37,942 bases of DNA from Paraglaciecola sp. (GCF_030730205.1 NZ_JANQVQ010000226.1:1-37942); one strand, 5' to 3'; counted from the stretch's first letter, positions 7,980-17,049 are shown. Made by a program: numbers and translations. Notes: generated by a model not told the origin, from the letters alone.

Positions 7980-9632
7980 GTGAAAAAACTTAATTTTGAA
8001 CAATACCGCATGTTAATTGTGGACGACCAAAGACCTTTTTTAACACTTCTCAAGGGTGTGTTAGTCAGTGCAGGCGCTAAGTCAATTGTCGCTAATCGCA
8101 CATGTGAGGCGGCCTTGGTCAGTTGTCGCAAAGAAAAGTTTGATTTTATTATCTGTGACCTGCACCTAGGCAATAATAAAAAAAACGGTTTTGAATTACT
8201 TGAAGAACTGCGAGAAAAAAATTACTTAAAACCTGAGGCAGTGTTTGTCATCATAAGTGCTGATGCCCAACGCCCTATGGTACTTGGCAGTATTGAAAAA
8301 CAACCTGATGAATATGTGGTTAAGCCTTTTTCTCAGGCTCAACTGGTAAAACGTCTTGAAAAAGCCCACTTGCGCCGACTGGCTATGGCGCCGATTTATA
8401 AGCAGCTATACAACAAAGAGCCTCTTGCTGCCATTGAGCTGTGTAAGCAAGTGGTAAAGACAGATAGCCGCTATAAAGAAATGGCTGGGCGCTTATTAGC
8501 GGAACTCTATTGGCAAGTAGGCCAATATAAAGAAGCCCAAACATGGTTAAATAGCTATCCAGACGATCATCATCAAACATGGCTAAACGTATCAAAAGCC
8601 CATACCGAACTGCTGCTTAAAAATTATAAATTAGCCATTGAAATAGCAAAAAAAGCGATCCGCCAAAACAGCTTATTGGTTGAGGCTCATGATATCGTGG
8701 CGCAAAGTTGGCTTAAATTAGACAATGTAAATGAAGCTGAAGCGGTCATCAACCACGCTTTGAAGCTCTCCCCTTTTTCTATTTCTCGGCATATGAAAGC
8801 CTGTGCCATCGCACGTAAAGCAGGCAATTTCGAAAAGATCATTGCTCACAGTCAATCAATATGGGACTGCTCTAAAAAATCTGTACACCGTGATCTCGCT
8901 TTTTTATGTGACCATGTCAGAAGTTACTTAGAAGTTGCAGAGCAACTAGAAGACTTTAGGGCCAGAGGTCGTTTTCAACAAGAGGCTTTGTACACGCTAA
9001 AACGCTATCGACATAACGAAGCTATCTCAAGTGCCGATGATAATTTTGATTTTGATATCTTTGAGGATATCGTAAAAGCCAGAATAGAAGGCCAAAATGG
9101 TAAGCTGTTCAACTCAAAACAGTTATTGGCACAAGCCCAACATAATATTGGGCAAAAATTCGCAGACTACCCGGCGCCGCTTATGCCTGACGCAATCGTT
9201 ACCTTGCTTGATTTAGGTGAATTTGAAGAGGCACAAGCACTCACAAGCCAATTTAACCAATGTTCAAAGTCACTTGATGATAATACTAAGGCATCGTTAA
9301 AAAGTGCCGCCTTGCGGAATGACAGTAAAAAAGCCCACTACAACAAATATAATCAGCTGGGGATCTCGCTTTATTCAGAAGGTAAATTTGAGGAGGCCTA
9401 CAGCGCTTTTAGCGAAGCACAAACTGCGGTTCCATTTAATATTGGTATTACCCTTAACCTCCTGCAATGCAGCCTGCGTTTGTTGCAAAAAACGACGAAG
9501 CCGGATTTAAGCTTGCTGAGCTCAACTAAACGCATTTTCAAACAATTGCAAAACAGCAACATGGCCGAGAAACATCAAGAAAAATTTGATCTATTAGTTC
9601 AAGAGCTTGATCCCTATTTAACGAAAAAATAA
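7980..9632 (+). CDS. Response regulator with REC domain and TPR-like repeats
   Basis: A 550-aa cytoplasmic protein. Residues 10-125 form a receiver domain with the acidic pair Asp15-Asp16, phosphoacceptor Asp60 (FIICDLH), switch Ser93 and Lys115 in VVKPF. The remaining 420 residues are helical with TPR-like units such as KLAIEIAKKAIRQNSLLVEA and NEAEAVINHALKLSPFS. There is no DNA-binding or catalytic output domain, so signalling is probably by protein-protein contact. The start is a GTG at 7980. AAAGGA lies about 17 bases upstream, which is far, so the start is not certain; the M11 codon would cut into the first beta strand. It is divergent from ubiF, and its stop is 5 bp from the stop of the convergent EamA gene. 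The partner kinase is not identifiable here. Confidence 0.88.
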   Translation: MKKLNFEQYRMLIVDDQRPFLTLLKGVLVSAGAKSIVANRTCEAALVSCRKEKFDFIICDLHLGNNKKNGFELLEELREKNYLKPEAVFVIISADAQRPMVLGSIEKQPDEYVVKPFSQAQLVKRLEKAHLRRLAMAPIYKQLYNKEPLAAIELCKQVVKTDSRYKEMAGRLLAELYWQVGQYKEAQTWLNSYPDDHHQTWLNVSKAHTELLLKNYKLAIEIAKKAIRQNSLLVEAHDIVAQSWLKLDNVNEAEAVINHALKLSPFSISRHMKACAIARKAGNFEKIIAHSQSIWDCSKKSVHRDLAFLCDHVRSYLEVAEQLEDFRARGRFQQEALYTLKRYRHNEAISSADDNFDFDIFEDIVKARIEGQNGKLFNSKQLLAQAQHNIGQKFADYPAPLMPDAIVTLLDLGEFEEAQALTSQFNQCSKSLDDNTKASLKSAALRNDSKKAHYNKYNQLGISLYSEGKFEEAYSAFSEAQTAVPFNIGITLNLLQCSLRLLQKTTKPDLSLLSSTKRIFKQLQNSNMAEKHQEKFDLLVQELDPYLTKK

Positions 9633-9637
9633 CGGTC

Positions 9638-10561
9638 TCAGACCTTCGGCTTGTTGGCTCTGCCCATAGAGGTTAATGCCGAGCCACAAATAACCACGCC
9701 AGCACCAATGTAGGCCCACAAATCAAGATCACTGGCTTTAATTTGCTCAGGAAAAAAAGACACCGCGATAAACATGCTGATAAAGGTAAATAAAGGTGCC
9801 AAAGAAATAACTGCGCTGACCTTTGAAGCTTGCCAAACAAACATCGCTTCAGTAAACGCCCCATAGGCAACAATGGTGTTTAGACAACAAAATAATAAGG
9901 CAAACAGCTGCAAATTATTCATGTCAAACAGCTGCTCCAGATTGGCAAAAGGCAATAACATCAAGGCACCTAGGGCGTAGATAAGCAAGGTAAGCTGTTT
10001 AGCCGTTAACACCCGTAACAAGGGCTTTTGCATGAGTGCATACGCCGCCCAACAGGTTGCAGCGAATATCACAATAATCACGCCCAAAGTAAAATGATCT
10101 AAGGATAAGAATAGGTCGCCTAAGCGATCATTAAAAAACAACATCAAGCCGGTAAAAATTAGCACGGCACCGCCAATCTCTATTTTTTTAAGGCGCTCAC
10201 CAAAAAAAAGTACTCCCCCTAACATCAATAAAAATGGGGCAACTTGCATCACCACTTGTGACGTTTCAGGTGAGAGGTACTCTAATCCTTTTACGTTAGC
10301 CACGTAGTTAAGCACTAAACATAAGGTAGCAACCACCAGCAACAGCCCTTTTTTCAAACCAAAGGATTTTAAACGCGGTACTGATTTTTTCCGCATTAAA
10401 ACAAATAGCACAAATAGCCCCGCGACCACAAACCGATAAAGGGTAATGGTTACAGCATCCATTGCCTCTAAACAAATTTTTAAAAATAGGGGTAAAATAC
10501 CCCACAATATAGCGGTTGTTAGAGACAAACCAAACCCATACCAATGCCTAATCGGATCCAT
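9638..10561 (-). CDS. EamA/DMT-superfamily transporter
   Basis: Inner-membrane protein of 307 aa with about ten transmembrane helices arranged as two EamA repeats (about 10-145 and 155-295), the standard architecture of drug/metabolite exporters. Repeat one contains LWGILPLFLK, TLYRFVVAGLFVL and a GGVLFFGERL block; repeat two contains AATCWAAYALMQKPLL. The start is an ATG with CAGG six bases upstream. The gene is divergent from pfkA. Substrate cannot be predicted from sequence; members export amino acids, metabolites or drugs. Confidence 0.88.
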   Translation of the reverse strand: MDPIRHWYGFGLSLTTAILWGILPLFLKICLEAMDAVTITLYRFVVAGLFVLFVLMRKKSVPRLKSFGLKKGLLLVVATLCLVLNYVANVKGLEYLSPETSQVVMQVAPFLLMLGGVLFFGERLKKIEIGGAVLIFTGLMLFFNDRLGDLFLSLDHFTLGVIIVIFAATCWAAYALMQKPLLRVLTAKQLTLLIYALGALMLLPFANLEQLFDMNNLQLFALLFCCLNTIVAYGAFTEAMFVWQASKVSAVISLAPLFTFISMFIAVSFFPEQIKASDLDLWAYIGAGVVICGSALTSMGRANKPKV

Positions 10562-10721
10562 TTAATGCCTGTTGCTTAAAATTAAAAAGTTAAAGTGGCT
10601 CAGTGCTGTTACTTACTGAATTTACGATGTAAAAGAATAATTTAAGCACAAATGTCCTTGTTTACTCGCGAACCGCATTCTACTCTTCTATCAATAAAAA
10701 CGAAGTGGGTAATTGCTATAT

Positions 10722-11726
10722 ATGCGAAAAATAGCCGTGTTAACCTCTGGTGGTGATGCTCCTGGAATGAATGCTTGTATTCGCGCAATTGTACTGACTG
10801 CGGAACACTTTGGCATCCAAGTGTTTGGTTATAAACACGGATTTAATGGTTTGCTCGATCAAGAATATCAGGCTCTCAGCGCTAGAAATGTCGCTAATAT
10901 TATTCAGCGTGGTGGCACCATTTTGCGCAGCGCACGCTGCCTTACCTTCAAAACAGACGAATCAGCAACACTAGCAGCTAAAAATCTGAATGCCTTAGGT
11001 ATTGAAGCCCTACTTGTTATTGGTGGTGATGGATCTTTTCATGGAGGGTGTCACTTAGCTGATCATTGGCAAGGTCAAGTTATTGGTTTACCTGGCACCA
11101 TAGACAACGATATATATGGTACGGATGCCACTATTGGTTATTTTACGGCAATTGAAACCGCATTAGAGTCTATCGATAAAGTCAGGGATACCGCTGACGC
11201 TTTCGAACGAATATTTTTGGTGGAGGTAATGGGCCGGCATGCGGGATTTATTGGATTAAGTGCCTGTTTGGCTTCCGCTTCCGATCACGTTCTGGTACCT
11301 GAACTGTGTGGTGATCTCAACGACGAATTAGACAACATCGTCACGCGGCTCAAAGCCACCATGACCAAAAGAGGACACAGTAGTTACATTATTATTGTGG
11401 CCGAAAATTTATGGCCAGGAGGCGTCACAGCACTTGCTCAAGAGCTACATGAAAAAACCCATGTAGAGTGCCGACCCGTTATTCTGGGGCATGTGCAACG
11501 AGGTGGCTCGCCAGTGAGTCAAGACCGCATTTTAGCCAGCAAATTAGGGGCATATGCAGTTGAACAAGCAATTGCCGGTAAAAGTAAAATTATGGTGGGT
11601 GAGCAAAACAACCGTGTTGTTGCCTACCCGATAGAACAAAGCTGGCAACAACAAAAAATGTTGGATCCTTATTTAGTCAAGATTCAACAAACGTTTTTTA
11701 ATATCAACAAGGCTCATCAACTTTAG
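10722..11726 (+). CDS. pfkA: ATP-dependent 6-phosphofructokinase
   Basis: Glycolytic phosphorylation of fructose-6-phosphate to the 1,6-bisphosphate; cytosolic. The 334-aa protein has the family motifs in order: LTSGGDAPGMN (8-17), RGGTILRSAR, IGGDGSFHGG, catalytic PGTIDND, VEVMGRHAG and LGHVQRGGSP. Glycine in GGDGS and in LPGTIDND fits the ATP type rather than the pyrophosphate type. ATG at 10722 gives the normal N-terminus MRKIAVLTSGG; a TTG three codons earlier is less likely. Against E. coli PfkA, Arg21 of the effector site appears kept but the Arg25 position is Leu, and the GKKH lysines (211, 213) are replaced by a KRGHSS segment, so control by ADP/PEP may differ. It converges on the LytTR gene with overlapping stop codons. 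Confidence 0.95.
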   Translation: MRKIAVLTSGGDAPGMNACIRAIVLTAEHFGIQVFGYKHGFNGLLDQEYQALSARNVANIIQRGGTILRSARCLTFKTDESATLAAKNLNALGIEALLVIGGDGSFHGGCHLADHWQGQVIGLPGTIDNDIYGTDATIGYFTAIETALESIDKVRDTADAFERIFLVEVMGRHAGFIGLSACLASASDHVLVPELCGDLNDELDNIVTRLKATMTKRGHSSYIIIVAENLWPGGVTALAQELHEKTHVECRPVILGHVQRGGSPVSQDRILASKLGAYAVEQAIAGKSKIMVGEQNNRVVAYPIEQSWQQQKMLDPYLVKIQQTFFNINKAHQL

Positions 11727-12553
11727 AGTTTAATCATTTCTTTCACTTTGTCGCGATGGCTGCGGCTGACTTTTAATTCACTGCCGTTGGCTAAAATTAA
11801 ATGGTACTCGCCACTAATATGACTAATGAGTTTCTGCACATAGTGGATATTAACAATAGCTGAGCGATGAACCCGAACAAATTTACGCGGATCAAGTTGT
11901 TGATCAAGCTCCTTCATGGTTTTACGCATGATGTGTGTTTGCCCAGTAGAGTGTACGCACATATAATCACCCGCGGCATCAATCCATTGAATATCACTAA
12001 TATTTACGCGGGTAATCTCTGAGCCATCTTTTATCGCTAACACATCTGGGTAGCTATGCTGCTCAATCGATTCACCATTAGCTAATTTTCGCAAAATATC
12101 TTCACAATCATCCCCGGTAAAATCTGCCACTAAACGCACTAATTTTTGCGTGTGATCACCTTCACTTTTCAGTCCAATATATGTCGCAACTTTCTCTATA
12201 GCAGAGGCTAAACGCTGACTGTCTACCGGTTTTAGTATGTAATCAAGCGCGTGCACATCAAAAGCTTTGATCGCATATGAATCAAACGCAGTCACAAATA
12301 TAATTAGCGGCATCCCTTGACCTAAGGCTTGTAACTGGTTAATCACTTGGAAGCCATTTAAACCTGGCATTTGAATGTCTAAAAATACTAAATCAGGACG
12401 CAACTGCGGAATAACGCTGAGCGCTTCTACGCCATTTTTACATTCACCCACTACTTCAACATTATCAAACTCTGCTAGGCGCAGACTCAAACCTTTACGA
12501 GCCAATGGCTCGTCATCCACAATTAACGCACTAATTTTCAAAAGAAGGCTCAC
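11723..12553 (-). CDS. LytTR-family response regulator
   Basis: DNA-binding response regulator of 276 aa. The REC domain (about 7-125) has Asp13-Asp14, phosphoacceptor Asp59 (FLDIQMP), Thr in FVTAFD and Lys in ILKPVD. The C-terminal LytTR domain (about 170-275) has the typical sequence IDAAGDYMCVH, KFVRVHRSAIVNIHYV and LKVSRSHRDKVKE. The reading frame opens with GTG at 12553, 23 bp inside the upstream kinase gene; a TTG at 12541 is an alternative start. Overlap with the kinase implies translational coupling and a cognate pair. The target promoters are not evident from the window. Confidence 0.93.
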   Translation of the reverse strand: MSLLLKISALIVDDEPLARKGLSLRLAEFDNVEVVGECKNGVEALSVIPQLRPDLVFLDIQMPGLNGFQVINQLQALGQGMPLIIFVTAFDSYAIKAFDVHALDYILKPVDSQRLASAIEKVATYIGLKSEGDHTQKLVRLVADFTGDDCEDILRKLANGESIEQHSYPDVLAIKDGSEITRVNISDIQWIDAAGDYMCVHSTGQTHIMRKTMKELDQQLDPRKFVRVHRSAIVNIHYVQKLISHISGEYHLILANGSELKVSRSHRDKVKEMIKL

Positions 12554-13616
12554 TTAATTCATGGGGAATACGGATAGTGACTTTTACACCACTTGGATTA
12601 TTTTGTGCAATCACAAAGGAAAAGTGATCTGCATACAAAGACTGCAGCCTTTCTCGTATATTGGTTAAACCAACGCCATTAGTTCTGAATAGCTCCCCCT
12701 CTTGCATATTGCAAATAGGACCATTATCGATGACCTCCAAGATTAAATCACTGCCAAAGGTGCTAGCTGAAATACTGATTTGCCCCCCTTCTTGAAGTTT
12801 TGAAATCGCATATTTGATGGAGTTTTCTATCAGCGGTTGCAATATCAAACTGGGTACCAAGGCCGCACTGGCTTTGTTTTGTATATCCCAATTGACTTGT
12901 AATCGGTCTTCAAAACGGACTTTTTCAATTTCTAAGTACAATTCAAGTGCTTGGATCTCCTGTTTCAGAGGCACCCGTTTGATGGGGTCTTTGTCTAAAG
13001 AATAACGCAAAAAATCACTTAAGCGCGACACCATAGCACCGGCCGTTTGATTGTCTTTCATTAAAATTAAGGTCGAGATTGCGTTCAGGGTATTGAACAA
13101 AAAATGAGGGTTGAGCTGATAACGTAACATTTTAATATGAGCTTGATGGGCCATAGATGACGCTTTAAGTACATTTTGTTTTTCTTTGAGTAACATTTGG
13201 TAGCTCTTAATGCCAAAGTAGGCACCAGTCCAGCATCCCATCACAATCAGAGCATCAACGGTATTATAAAAATACATATACCACTCATCAGGTTGAAACC
13301 CTTTTTTGTAGATAGTCCAATTGTTAAAGTTTTTAACCACCGCCCAAGCTAAAGCAACAACATACATACTAACAGTGACGATAGTGACCATTTTTATTGG
13401 CTTTAAGGTCATGGCCCAACGATATAGGTAACGCAAAGGTATGGTGAGTAACCAGCCCGCATAGGCATTGAGTATAATAATAAACAGCCATATGCTGCGC
13501 ATCTCAGCTAAAAACGACCCGATGTAATAAACAATGGCAAAACCGCACCATCCTGCGGTTTGCAAGGTCCAGAATAAGCGCTCTCGACTATCTACCCATT
13601 TTTCCCACTGATACAC
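12531..13616 (-). CDS. LytS-type sensor histidine kinase (His_kinase/HATPase)
   Basis: Inner-membrane sensor of 361 aa. The first 140 residues contain about four transmembrane helices with short loops and no large periplasmic domain. The LytS-type phosphoacceptor block LRYQLNPHFLFNTLNAIS carries His171. The ATPase domain includes PLIENSIKYAI (N-box), DNG (G1) and GVGLTNIRERL (G2). The GTG start is supported by AAGG six bases upstream. It is the first gene of a two-gene unit with the LytTR regulator. The ligand is unknown; pairs of this design in enterobacteria (BtsSR/YpdAB) respond to carboxylates such as pyruvate, but that cannot be transferred here. Confidence 0.92.
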   Translation of the reverse strand: MYQWEKWVDSRERLFWTLQTAGWCGFAIVYYIGSFLAEMRSIWLFIIILNAYAGWLLTIPLRYLYRWAMTLKPIKMVTIVTVSMYVVALAWAVVKNFNNWTIYKKGFQPDEWYMYFYNTVDALIVMGCWTGAYFGIKSYQMLLKEKQNVLKASSMAHQAHIKMLRYQLNPHFLFNTLNAISTLILMKDNQTAGAMVSRLSDFLRYSLDKDPIKRVPLKQEIQALELYLEIEKVRFEDRLQVNWDIQNKASAALVPSLILQPLIENSIKYAISKLQEGGQISISASTFGSDLILEVIDNGPICNMQEGELFRTNGVGLTNIRERLQSLYADHFSFVIAQNNPSGVKVTIRIPHELSEPSFEN

Positions 13617-13650
13617 AGCTTACCTTCAGAAATGAACTATTTGATTGAAT

Positions 13651-13688
13651 TATACAAAAAGAAGACCAAGCATACTGACTCTTGGTCT
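13651..13688 (-). terminator. Probable terminator of the DUF962 gene
   Basis: An 8-bp stem (AGACCAAG at 13663-13670 with CTTGGTCT at 13681-13688, 10-nt loop). On the minus strand it is followed by a T-rich tail (TCTTCTTTTTG), 40 bp beyond the stop of the gene at 13728. Confidence 0.65.
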
Positions 13689-13727
13689 GAGATTAGATGG
13701 GTTTGGTCGCAGATTTGAGAAGCTTAG

Positions 13728-14189
13728 CTAATAATTGATATTCAATCGTTTTAACCAGTGTCCCCACCACCACGCAGGGCCAACAAGTAAAAATTGCAGA
13801 TCTTTAAGAAAACTGGGTTTTTTACCTTCGATGTGATGACCCACAAACTGTAAAATCCACATAACGACAAAAATACCTAAACAAATCTGCCACACTGGTG
13901 TAGACAGGGTTTCAAGCAATTTTATGCCATAAAACGAGAGAATGGATAGCAAGGTCATTGCTGCACCAATTGGCCCGGATAACTTGAAATAATAATATAG
14001 CGCGGGGATAACAAAAACGTGGGCCCAAGTCACGTCAAAATGCGCTAAAAATACCGGTACTGGGAGCGACCACAATAAACCTAAGGTCACAAAGTAAATG
14101 GCGGGTACAGCAATGGCATGAATGAGAATATTCGTTTTGTTTTTATGGCTTTCACCATACTCATTTAAGAGAAATTCAATTTGACGCAT
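13728..14189 (-). CDS. DUF962/Mpo1-like membrane protein
   Basis: A small polytopic membrane protein of 153 aa with about four hydrophobic helices. It matches the DUF962 (YGL010w/Mpo1-like) family in pattern: an N-terminal YGESHKNKTNILIHAIAVP segment and a late FVGHHIEGKKPSFLKD segment, together supplying the conserved histidines. Yeast Mpo1 is an iron-dependent dioxygenase of 2-hydroxy fatty acids in the ER; whether bacterial members share that reaction is an inference. ATG at 14189 is preferred over the GTG two codons upstream because AGAGG lies five bases before it. It is monocistronic or read through from the PilZ gene upstream (gap of 91 bp). Confidence 0.82.
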   Translation of the reverse strand: MRQIEFLLNEYGESHKNKTNILIHAIAVPAIYFVTLGLLWSLPVPVFLAHFDVTWAHVFVIPALYYYFKLSGPIGAAMTLLSILSFYGIKLLETLSTPVWQICLGIFVVMWILQFVGHHIEGKKPSFLKDLQFLLVGPAWWWGHWLKRLNINY

Positions 14190-14280
14190 AGTCACCTCTT
14201 TTTTTATTATTAACTTTAATTTAACAAGGCAAACTCAAAGCAGCAATAGCTACATCATCTTAATTAAATCAAGCAGGCCT

Positions 14281-14964
14281 TTAATCTGTACTTAACATCA
14301 ATTTTTGTAGTAGTTGAGCCACTTCTTCTTCTGGGGTGTCAAATTTCAAACCGTAGTAAAACCATACCTCGTCTGACTTTGCGTTCATCACTGAACCTTT
14401 AAGTAAAAACGCATTCCCGTTTGCATCTTTAAATTGCATCTCAACATTTTGTTTTATGCTTGGCCGGGATTTAACTGAACGCTCAATACTAATCCGACAC
14501 CCCTTCAAGGAAATATCGCGGACGATACAAACACAAAGCTCAGCGTTGTGCTGGGTATCAATTAGCGTTACTGCCATTCTGGTTTGTGCCCGCGGCTCAG
14601 AGCGTAAATCGTGGCTTTGAATTGACAAGGGAAACGTTGTAAAGATAAGGTGGCTTGGCTTACTTAATATAAGTGTTACTCTTACTTTAAAAGCAATGAT
14701 TTCGCCTGTCTCATCCTCTAAGATGTATCGCACCACAAGGCTATTATCGGTATAAATAAAGTCTCGTAAACTCCCCCATTTGCTTTCATCTGGAAAACGA
14801 ATAATGACACAGCGGGTGCCATCCATTCCGACAAATTCGCTTCTTACTCGCTTAGTGGTGCTTGCAGAGGTAATTTGTAAATCAATTGGCGTACCAGGAC
14901 GCATAGAGCGTATTTTGCGTAAATCTTCATTACTCAAACCCACCTGTTCGTGCAAATTAGACAT
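14281..14964 (-). CDS. PilZ-domain protein (YcgR-like), cyclic-di-GMP binding
   Basis: Cytoplasmic protein of 227 aa with an N-terminal YcgR-like beta domain (about 20-115) and a C-terminal PilZ domain (about 120-222). The c-di-GMP motifs are both present: RAQTR (Arg125, Arg129) and DISLKG (Asp150, Ser152, Gly155). The domain layout matches flagellar brake and related c-di-GMP effectors, so a role in motility or surface behaviour is likely, but no flagellar or pilus gene is nearby. The start ATG has AAGGA about a dozen bases upstream. It is divergent from the M61 peptidase gene. Confidence 0.88.
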   Translation of the reverse strand: MSNLHEQVGLSNEDLRKIRSMRPGTPIDLQITSASTTKRVRSEFVGMDGTRCVIIRFPDESKWGSLRDFIYTDNSLVVRYILEDETGEIIAFKVRVTLILSKPSHLIFTTFPLSIQSHDLRSEPRAQTRMAVTLIDTQHNAELCVCIVRDISLKGCRISIERSVKSRPSIKQNVEMQFKDANGNAFLLKGSVMNAKSDEVWFYYGLKFDTPEEEVAQLLQKLMLSTD

Positions 14965-15087
14965 GCTTCATGCGATCCTTATTTTTATTATGTGCAGAGA
15001 TAACTTGATGGTAATTAAAGTTTTGCACAACAACAACATAAGAATCAGAACGAGACTTGAATCCCGGCACAATAACCTTGATCATGT

Positions 15088-16941
15088 ATGAATAAATTGA
15101 CCTGTAAAGGAAACATTCTTTTGACTACTCCCCCATTTTCTATTCATTACGACCTCAGAGTGTCGTCCGTCGCAGGGCATTTAATTGATGTCGACCTGAC
15201 CCTCCAACCCCCTAGCAAAAAAGGCCACAAATTAACTCTACCCGCGTGGATCCCGGGAAGTTACATGATCAGGGATTTTGCCAAGCACATAATCACACTT
15301 GTTGCCCGCACTGCAAATGGCGAAAAAGTAGCGGTAAATAAAATTGATAAGCAAACTTGGCAACTCCCTCCAAGTGATGGGGCGATTATTGTAAGTTATC
15401 AAATTTACGCTTACGATTTATCTGTTAGAGGCGCCTACATCAATGACCAATACGCTTTTTTTAATGGTTCTAATGTATTTTTGCAAGTCGAGGGGCACAC
15501 TTCCCAAGCATGCTCAGTCACTCTTGAACACTGCGATTATCCTGAACTGGATAGCACCAACATCGCCACCACCTTGCGCCTACTGACCTCGAATGAAATC
15601 GCTAAACTCACTAGTAACGGCCTTGAAAAATCAAGTTATTACGCTGACGACTATGCAGAGCTTATCGACCATCCAGTATTAATTGGTAAGTTTGACAGTC
15701 AGTTATTTTCTGTTGATGGGGTTGATTTTTCATTGGTTTTTGCTGGCGGTCATCAAAGCGATATGGCACGAATTACCGCTGATTTGAGCCATATATGCCA
15801 ACAACACCTCACCTTGTTTGGGAAACCTGCCCCGATTCAACAATATTTATTTATTACCCTGCTAACCGATGCGGCTTTTGGCGGTTTAGAGCACCGAGCA
15901 TCAACAGCCTTGATGTTTGCCCGTAACGATCTTGCTGACGAGACTGAACCTTCTGTACCCACTGAAGCGTATCGAAGTTTTTTAAGCCTATGTAGCCATG
16001 AGTTTTTTCATACATGGCATGTCAAACGGATCCGCCCTAGTGAACTAGTCGAAGGCGGACTTGCAACTGAGGTTTATTCCAAACAACTATGGATTTATGA
16101 GGGAATAACAAGTTACTACGATGATTTATTGTTGCAGCGTAGCAAGGTCATACCCGTAGAAGACTATCTACTTGTTGTGGGGCAAAACCTCACTCGATTA
16201 CAACGTAACAAAGGACGACTTAAACAATCAGTGGCCGCGTCAAGCTTTGATGCATGGACTAAGTTTTATAAACAAGATGAAAGTGCCATTAACCATATTG
16301 TCAGCTATTACAATAAAGGGGCCGTGCTTGCCATGTGCCTTGACTTACTGATACGGCTAAAGTCAAAACATCAGTACTCTTTAGACAACGTCATGCACGT
16401 ATTATGGGAACAATTTGGTCGCTGTGGAACTCCCACACCAGAACACGTCATCCATGATATTTTAGCCAAGCAACTCGGCTTAAATCTCAGTGAATTCTTA
16501 GCTAAGGCGGTTTATGGTACTGATGAACTTCCGGTTGAATCACTATTGGCTGAATTTGGCGTCGGATTGCATTACCGTACCCGAGTGGATAACAACGACA
16601 AAGGTGGAATGCCCAGTACAAAGGGCATCAAACATGACTTTGGTGCGGCGTATAAAATCAAAGAGCTTGGCGTTGAAATTACTCAAGTTGTAGAGCACTC
16701 GAGTGCATATGAGGCTGGCGTAGTAGTGGGTGACACGATTATTGCTGTTGATTCGTGGCAGGTCAGCGGCAGCAACTTAAGCACCTTAATTGACCGCTTA
16801 GTGCCCCAAAAGCCCAGTACTTTGTCTTTGTTGCGTGATAAACGTTTTCTTCAATTTAGCTTAATCACTCGCCCTGCCCCGCTAGATACTGTGTACTTAA
16901 GTATCGATGACTCAGAAAAATTAAAAACGTGGCTTGGCTGA
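15088..16941 (+). CDS. M61-family (glycyl) aminopeptidase with PDZ domain
   Basis: Metallopeptidase of 617 aa, usual length for the family. The N-terminal beta domain contains LPAWIPGSYMIRDFA (51-65), a hallmark of M61. GGLEHRAST lies at 265-273. The zinc motif HEFFH is at 304-308, with Glu338 in IYEGITSYY as likely third ligand. A PDZ domain occupies about 530-600. No signal peptide is apparent, so a cytoplasmic location is inferred. The ATG at 15088 lacks a ribosome-binding site; a TTG at 15121 has AAGGA nine bases before it and leaves the conserved N-terminus intact, so it may be the true start. Known members prefer N-terminal glycine, but specificity is not readable here. Confidence 0.9.
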   Translation: MNKLTCKGNILLTTPPFSIHYDLRVSSVAGHLIDVDLTLQPPSKKGHKLTLPAWIPGSYMIRDFAKHIITLVARTANGEKVAVNKIDKQTWQLPPSDGAIIVSYQIYAYDLSVRGAYINDQYAFFNGSNVFLQVEGHTSQACSVTLEHCDYPELDSTNIATTLRLLTSNEIAKLTSNGLEKSSYYADDYAELIDHPVLIGKFDSQLFSVDGVDFSLVFAGGHQSDMARITADLSHICQQHLTLFGKPAPIQQYLFITLLTDAAFGGLEHRASTALMFARNDLADETEPSVPTEAYRSFLSLCSHEFFHTWHVKRIRPSELVEGGLATEVYSKQLWIYEGITSYYDDLLLQRSKVIPVEDYLLVVGQNLTRLQRNKGRLKQSVAASSFDAWTKFYKQDESAINHIVSYYNKGAVLAMCLDLLIRLKSKHQYSLDNVMHVLWEQFGRCGTPTPEHVIHDILAKQLGLNLSEFLAKAVYGTDELPVESLLAEFGVGLHYRTRVDNNDKGGMPSTKGIKHDFGAAYKIKELGVEITQVVEHSSAYEAGVVVGDTIIAVDSWQVSGSNLSTLIDRLVPQKPSTLSLLRDKRFLQFSLITRPAPLDTVYLSIDDSEKLKTWLG

Positions 16942-16987
16942 TGGGCTTTAGCTTTGCGGCAAAGCACTAAGCTCGATTAAACGAATT

Positions 16988-17025
16988 GGTAAGTCACACA
17001 CGCTTTATTAATTGTGTGACTTACT
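16988..17025. other. Long inverted repeat between convergent genes
   Basis: An 11-bp perfect stem (TAAGTCACACA at 16990-17000 with TGTGTGACTTA at 17013-17023), extendable by one G-C and one G-T pair, with a 12-nt loop. It lies between the convergent stops of the M61 and hybrid-kinase genes. There is no T-run on either side, so it is not a classical terminator, though it could block both transcripts or mark an RNA 3' end. Confidence 0.5.
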
Positions 17026-17049
17026 GACAGTAGCGCTAACGCCTACTGG

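Noticed and set aside
11723-13616. Naming the kinase/regulator pair as BtsS/BtsR (pyruvate sensing)
   Set aside because: The domain design is the same but is shared by many LytS/LytTR pairs; nothing in the membrane domain or neighbourhood points specifically to pyruvate.
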